Source of the DNA: Rhodospirillaceae bacterium
GTDB lineage: Bacteria > Pseudomonadota > Alphaproteobacteria > Rhodospirillales > UBA2165
Reading direction: 5' to 3'
DNA length: 64,000 nucleotides
Assembly: GCA_018649725.1 (NCBI GenBank)
Contig: JABIHH010000083.1
Span: 1 to 64,000, forward strand
Positions 60,432-64,000 of this stretch are shown here, one piece after another; positions within the stretch are counted from its first letter, which is position 1, and the number at the start of each line of letters is the position of its first letter. Both the position numbers and the translations under genes were made by a program. The notes under the pieces were generated by a model that worked only from the letters and a program-made list of their open reading frames with translations, made no database searches and was not told the origin of the DNA.

Positions 60432-61958
60432 ATGAACATCGCGAGCCTGTTAGCGAAATCAGCCATCACTTGGGCGGTCCGACCAGCCCTCGCTCTGGGC
60501 TCGGATATTGTCCAAAGCTACAGTGAACACGCGGAAGAAGCTGCTCGTTTGGCCGGAGGGCTCCGCCATTCACTCGGCTTAAGTCCGGGCGAGCGTATCG
60601 GTATAGCGATGAAAAACAGCCCGGCCTATAGCACCACACTTTTTGCCGCCTGGCATGCGGGCTTGGCCGCCGTGCCGATGAACGCCAAGCTCCATGCGCG
60701 GGAGTTCGAATTTATACTCAAAAATGCCGGCATCACGGTCTGCTTCGTCGATGATGATTTGGTAACGACGCTGAAGGACGCCTCGCAAGATATTCCAGAC
60801 GTTACCCTCATAAATATCTCCAGCAAAACTTATACGGATTTAATCGCCCACGATGAGATCGACATGGCAGAGACCGACCCAAATGATCTCGCTTGGCTGT
60901 TTTATACCAGCGGCACGACGGGACGGCCCAAAGGGGCTATGCTCAGTCATCGCAATTTATTGATGATGACGATCAGCTATTTCGGCGATGTCGATCCGGT
61001 TAGCGAGTGCGATAGCTTGCTCCACGCCGCCCCAATGTCACATGGTTCCGGGCTCTATATCCTGCCCTACGTTGCCAAAGGCGCTTTGCAGATTATCCCT
61101 AGGAGCGGCGGATTTGATCCGGCTGAAATTGCCGGTCTGTTGTCAAAGTATCAAAACGTCAATGCGTTCTTTGCACCGACCATGGTGACGCGTCTGATCA
61201 ATGCGCCGGAGATCACCCCGGGCAGCACCGAAAATCTTAAAACCATTGTCTATGGCGGCGGGCCAATGTATGTCGAAGATTGTCTGAAAGCGCTTGCTCT
61301 CATAGGCCCAAAGCTTGTGCAAATCTACGGCCAAGGCGAAGCGCCGATGACCATCACGGCGCTGTCGCGTGCTCAGCACACCAACTCCGAAGATCCGCGC
61401 TATTTAGAAAAGCTCGCCTCAGTAGGCACAGCCAGAAGTGATCTTGAGATTTGCATCCAGGGTGGTGACGAGCAGCCGCTGCCGGCGGGCGAGATCGGCG
61501 AAGTCTGCGTCAGGGGCGATGTCGTCATGCAAGGCTATTGGAACAATTCTAAAGCAACGCAAGAAAGCCTGCGTGGTGGCTGGCTTCATACCGGCGATAT
61601 CGGAGAACTCGATCAGGAAGGCTTCCTCACACTTAAGGACCGCTCCAAGGATGTCATTATCTCGGGCGGCTCGAACATCTACCCCCGCGAAGTTGAGGAG
61701 ATATTGCTACAACATAGCGGCGTTCTCGAAGCGTCAGTCATTGGCCGACCTCACGTCGAATGGGGCGAAGAAGTTGTCGCCTTTATCGTCTGTCAGACGG
61801 ATGCGAAAGTCACCGAGACAGAACTAGACCAGCTGTGCCTCAATAACATCGCCCGCTTCAAGCGGCCCAAAGCCTATCTATTTGTCGCTGAACTACCCAA
61901 AAATAACTATGGCAAAATATTAAAAACAACTTTGCGTGAGATGCTTCAATCCAATTGA
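60432..61958 (+). CDS. AMP-forming acyl-CoA synthetase/ligase (second copy)
   Basis: This is a 508-residue adenylate-forming enzyme with LFYTSGTTGRPKGAMLSHRN, IYGQGEAPMTITALS, GWLHTGDIGELDQEGFLTLKDRSKDVIISGGSNIYPREVEEIL and the catalytic lysine in LPKNNYGKILKTTLREM. The frame is open upstream through the cupin gene. The ATG at 60432, 11 bp after the cupin stop, was chosen because it gives the usual N-terminus and operon spacing. It differs in sequence from the copy at 35720-37255 and probably has another acid substrate. With the FAH-family and cupin genes it forms an operon in which an acid is activated to a CoA ester. Confidence 0.92.
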   Translation: MNIASLLAKSAITWAVRPALALGSDIVQSYSEHAEEAARLAGGLRHSLGLSPGERIGIAMKNSPAYSTTLFAAWHAGLAAVPMNAKLHAREFEFILKNAGITVCFVDDDLVTTLKDASQDIPDVTLINISSKTYTDLIAHDEIDMAETDPNDLAWLFYTSGTTGRPKGAMLSHRNLLMMTISYFGDVDPVSECDSLLHAAPMSHGSGLYILPYVAKGALQIIPRSGGFDPAEIAGLLSKYQNVNAFFAPTMVTRLINAPEITPGSTENLKTIVYGGGPMYVEDCLKALALIGPKLVQIYGQGEAPMTITALSRAQHTNSEDPRYLEKLASVGTARSDLEICIQGGDEQPLPAGEIGEVCVRGDVVMQGYWNNSKATQESLRGGWLHTGDIGELDQEGFLTLKDRSKDVIISGGSNIYPREVEEILLQHSGVLEASVIGRPHVEWGEEVVAFIVCQTDAKVTETELDQLCLNNIARFKRPKAYLFVAELPKNNYGKILKTTLREMLQSN

Positions 61959-61993
61959 GTTACGTTGTTCAAGTCAGCGAGAATTTGGGATAC

Positions 61994-63280
61994 CTACCCC
62001 TCGTTAATTCCCGCATAGCGACGGAGGCGGATGTCGGCTTGTTCTTTGTGGCCGGCGAAGCCTTCGAGCGCGCAGAGCCGCGAGCAGTATTTGCCAATCT
62101 CGACCGAGGCCTCTTCTGTGATGCGTTGGTAGGTGTGGGTTTTAATGAATTTGCCAACCCATAGCCCACCGGTGTAACGCCCGGCGCCTTTGGTCGGCAG
62201 CGTGTGATTGGTGCCGATGACTTTATCGCCGTAAGATACATTGGTCTCAGGTCCTAAGAACAGCGCGCCGTAATTGGTCATGTTGTCCAAAAAGTAGTTC
62301 GGATCCTTGGTCATCACCTGGACATGTTCTGAAGCCAAACGATCAGCCTCAGCCAGCATCTCTGCTTCACTGTCACAGACAATTACTTGGCCGTAGACCT
62401 CCCACGCCTGGCGCGCGACTTCACCGGTCGGCAAGATATCGAGCTGGCGCTCCACTTCTTTCATGGTGACCCGAGCAAGTTCTTCGGAATTGGTTAACAG
62501 CACCGCCGGGCTGGTCGGTCCGTGCTCGGCCTGGCCCAACAGATCAGCAGCACACAACTCACCATCAACGCTATCATCTGCGATAACCAGTGTTTCCGTG
62601 GGACCAGCCAGCAAGTCAATGCCGACCCGGCCAAAGAGCTGGCGCTTGGCTTCGGCAACATAGGCATTGCCAGGGCCGACCAGCATATCTACCGGCGCCA
62701 CTTGATCGGTTCCGAGCGCCATTGCGCCCATCGCCTGAACGCCGCCCAGGCAATAAATCTCATCCGCGCCTGCCATGTCCTGCGCAACGACAATCGCTGC
62801 GCTAGGCTTACCTTCAAAAGGTGGTGCTGAGGCGATAATACGTCCCACACCAGCAACTTTGGCTGTCACCACACTCATATGAGCGGAGGCCACCATCGGG
62901 TATTTGCCGCCCGGCACATAGCAGCCGACCGAATTGACGGGAATGTTTTTGTGACCAAGTGTCACGCCGGGGAAAGTTTCCTGCTCCACATCGACCAGAG
63001 CCGCTTTTTGAATTTCAGCAAAGCCCCGCACTTGGGCCTGAGCAAATTTAATATCCTCAATGTTTTGCTCGGTTACCTGTTTATAACAAGCATCGATTTC
63101 TTCCCGGCTGAGCCTAAAATTCTCCGGCCGCCAATTATCAAACTTCCCAGAATAATCCTTCAACGCCGCATCGCCGCGCGCTTTGATGTCATCCAAGATA
63201 TCTTCAACCGTCTTGCGTACCTTTGCATCGGCATCGTCTTTTTCTTCCTGACTGATACCTTCTTTTAAAAACCGGGCCAT
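61994..63280 (-). CDS. Histidinol dehydrogenase-family protein, HpsN-like
   Basis: This is a 428-residue zinc-dependent dehydrogenase of the histidinol dehydrogenase fold. The segments [85 protein letters not shown] and [24 protein letters not shown] are shared with the branch that contains (R)-dihydroxypropanesulfonate dehydrogenase HpsN. The MARFLKEG start also fits that branch. No other histidine-synthesis gene is nearby, so a catabolic alcohol dehydrogenase role, oxidising an alcohol to a carboxylate, is more likely than histidine synthesis. It is divergent from a short-chain dehydrogenase gene across 196 bp. Confidence 0.88.
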   Translation of the reverse strand: MARFLKEGISQEEKDDADAKVRKTVEDILDDIKARGDAALKDYSGKFDNWRPENFRLSREEIDACYKQVTEQNIEDIKFAQAQVRGFAEIQKAALVDVEQETFPGVTLGHKNIPVNSVGCYVPGGKYPMVASAHMSVVTAKVAGVGRIIASAPPFEGKPSAAIVVAQDMAGADEIYCLGGVQAMGAMALGTDQVAPVDMLVGPGNAYVAEAKRQLFGRVGIDLLAGPTETLVIADDSVDGELCAADLLGQAEHGPTSPAVLLTNSEELARVTMKEVERQLDILPTGEVARQAWEVYGQVIVCDSEAEMLAEADRLASEHVQVMTKDPNYFLDNMTNYGALFLGPETNVSYGDKVIGTNHTLPTKGAGRYTGGLWVGKFIKTHTYQRITEEASVEIGKYCSRLCALEGFAGHKEQADIRLRRYAGINEG

Positions 63281-63300
63281 TGTTTGGTGCTCCTTCGAAA

Positions 63301-63338
63301 CTCAAAATGTACTTATTGATCAAATGATCATTTTTGAG
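63301..63338. promoter_or_regulatory. Candidate operator in the hisD-like/SDR divergent region
   Basis: Two palindromic TGATCA boxes, spaced by 2 bp (63317-63322 and 63325-63330), sit inside an outer imperfect dyad CTCAAAA...TTTTTGAG (63301-63338). It lies 20 bp upstream of the hisD-like start, where a regulator could affect both divergent promoters. No regulator gene is visible next to it, so the assignment rests on symmetry and position only. Confidence 0.35.
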
Positions 63339-63476
63339 AGTGTATAGAAAATTATAGCCTGCCTGACAAACCCTTCACACGCCATTTTTGCGGCCCAAGA
63401 TCGATATTGCAGCGTTTACAGTGTGTCTTTGCGATGCTACGCAAGAGCCAGATAACTGAAACAGTGGAACGAAGCC

Positions 63477-64000
63477 ATGACCGACCCGGTAGACGTAAAA
63501 GCTCTAACCTCCGCCCCTAACTTTGACGGCCAAATCGCGTTGGTTACAGGCGGCGGCAAAGGCTTAGGCCGCGCGTGCGTATTAGCCCTGGCAGCAGCGG
63601 GTGCCAAGGTGATTGCCGTTGCCAGAACTGAAAGCGATCTTCAGGAAGTTCAAGCGCACAATCCCGACAAGATCGACTATTGGGTTGAAGACGTCTTAGC
63701 AGATAATCTCTATAGCAAGATCGAGGCGATGGACCAATTGGATGTCCTGGTTGGCTGTGCCGGTGGCAATAAGCCCGAACCGGTCTCAGATATTACCGTG
63801 GAGACCTTGGATTGGATGCTGGACCTTAATGTGCGGGCGATTTTTAGAGCCTCGCAAAGCGCTGCCAAAGTGATGCTCAGCCAAGGTTCCGGCTCAATTA
63901 TCAATATGTCGTCACAGATGGGCCATGTCGGCGCACCCAACCGCACGCTCTATTGCACGACCAAACACGCGGTCGAAGGTCTGACCAAAGCGCTGGGTGT
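63477..64000 (+). CDS. Short-chain dehydrogenase/reductase, 5' part
   Basis: This reading frame starts at ATG 63477 and runs off the right edge of the window after 174 codons. It carries the SDR cofactor loop TGGGKGLGRA (about residues 25-34), the structural CAGG motif (GCAGG), NMSSQMGHVG with the catalytic serine, and the YCTTK active-site Tyr-Lys pair. It is therefore a classical SDR oxidoreductase. It is divergent from the HpsN-like dehydrogenase gene, which suits a pathway that oxidises a polyol or hydroxyacid in two steps. The C-terminal substrate loop is not visible. Confidence 0.92.
   Translation, partial: MTDPVDVKALTSAPNFDGQIALVTGGGKGLGRACVLALAAAGAKVIAVARTESDLQEVQAHNPDKIDYWVEDVLADNLYSKIEAMDQLDVLVGCAGGNKPEPVSDITVETLDWMLDLNVRAIFRASQSAAKVMLSQGSGSIINMSSQMGHVGAPNRTLYCTTKHAVEGLTKALG

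Noticed and set aside
61994..63280. hisD of histidine biosynthesis
   Set aside because: The branch-specific segments and the catabolic neighbourhood favour an HpsN-like dehydrogenase, and no other his gene is nearby, so the symbol hisD was not used.
1..64000. CRISPR arrays, insertion sequences, prophage, rRNA or integrase genes
   Set aside because: I saw no regularly spaced direct repeats, no transposase or integrase frame, and no rRNA or complete tRNA sequence in the window. The only repeats are the dispersed palindromes.

Overview
The window looks like a chromosomal segment of a free-living, probably marine, alphaproteobacterium of Rhodospirillales type. This is inferred from gene content and moderate GC, not from any marker gene. 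In its favour are four complete TRAP transporters in 64 kb, a periplasmic nitrate reductase, many small-molecule catabolic enzymes, and dispersed palindromic repeats of the GTCATnCTGA...TCAGnATCCAG kind that I associate with alphaproteobacterial genomes. I saw no rRNA, tRNA, CRISPR array, insertion sequence or phage gene. No stretch longer than about 220 bp lacks a gene or a recognisable element.

Layout. (1) 1-2792: the 3' end of napA, then napB and napC and a terminator; this is periplasmic nitrate reduction fed from the quinone pool. (2) 2815-16280: a metallo-beta-lactamase-fold hydrolase, an IclR regulator and a RidA protein, then a divergent hydroxypyruvate isomerase/FAD-protein pair, then a long minus-strand run: VOC dioxygenase-like protein, glyoxalase-like protein, cupin, TRAP transporter (MQP), NtaA-type flavin monooxygenase, creatinase-like M24 protein and a D-2-hydroxyacid dehydrogenase homologue. 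I read this as one uncharacterised uptake-and-degradation locus. (3) 16400-22948: housekeeping and envelope genes, including a YihY-family membrane protein interrupted by an in-frame TAG, an OmpA-like lipoprotein and a large soluble PAS/GAF histidine kinase. (4) 23097-29218: a second TRAP system beside a CaiB-type CoA transferase, a CitE-like lyase and an alpha/beta hydrolase, suggesting dicarboxylate import, CoA activation and C-C cleavage. (5) 29397-38178: a fused indolepyruvate ferredoxin oxidoreductase, two EamA exporters, a MarR regulator, a reductive-dehalogenase-like iron-sulfur protein and an AMP-forming ligase.

(6) 38269-44062: a small unknown protein, a periplasmic binding protein, a TPR/SPINDLY glycosyltransferase, a D-threonine-aldolase-like PLP enzyme, an unknown protein and purC. 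(7) 44145-63280 plus the SDR gene that runs off the right edge: a second hydroxypyruvate isomerase, two TRAP-TAXI transporters, a tandem pair of extradiol-dioxygenase-like VOC proteins, MaoC, CMD-family, YciI, quinone oxidoreductase, aldo/keto reductase, FAH-family hydrolase, cupin, AMP-ligase and an HpsN-type histidinol-dehydrogenase homologue. This is a dense accessory catabolic region whose substrates cannot be named from sequence alone.

The recurring design is a high-affinity TRAP importer placed next to oxidoreductases, ring-cleavage-like VOC enzymes and CoA enzymes. Two of the four TRAP operons have a perfect hairpin between the binding-protein gene and the membrane genes, which would explain higher binding-protein expression. 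The points most worth following up are the M24 protein and the hydroxyacid dehydrogenase homologue, both missing expected active-site residues, the amber-interrupted yihY, the dehalogenase-like operon, and the two catabolic islands.
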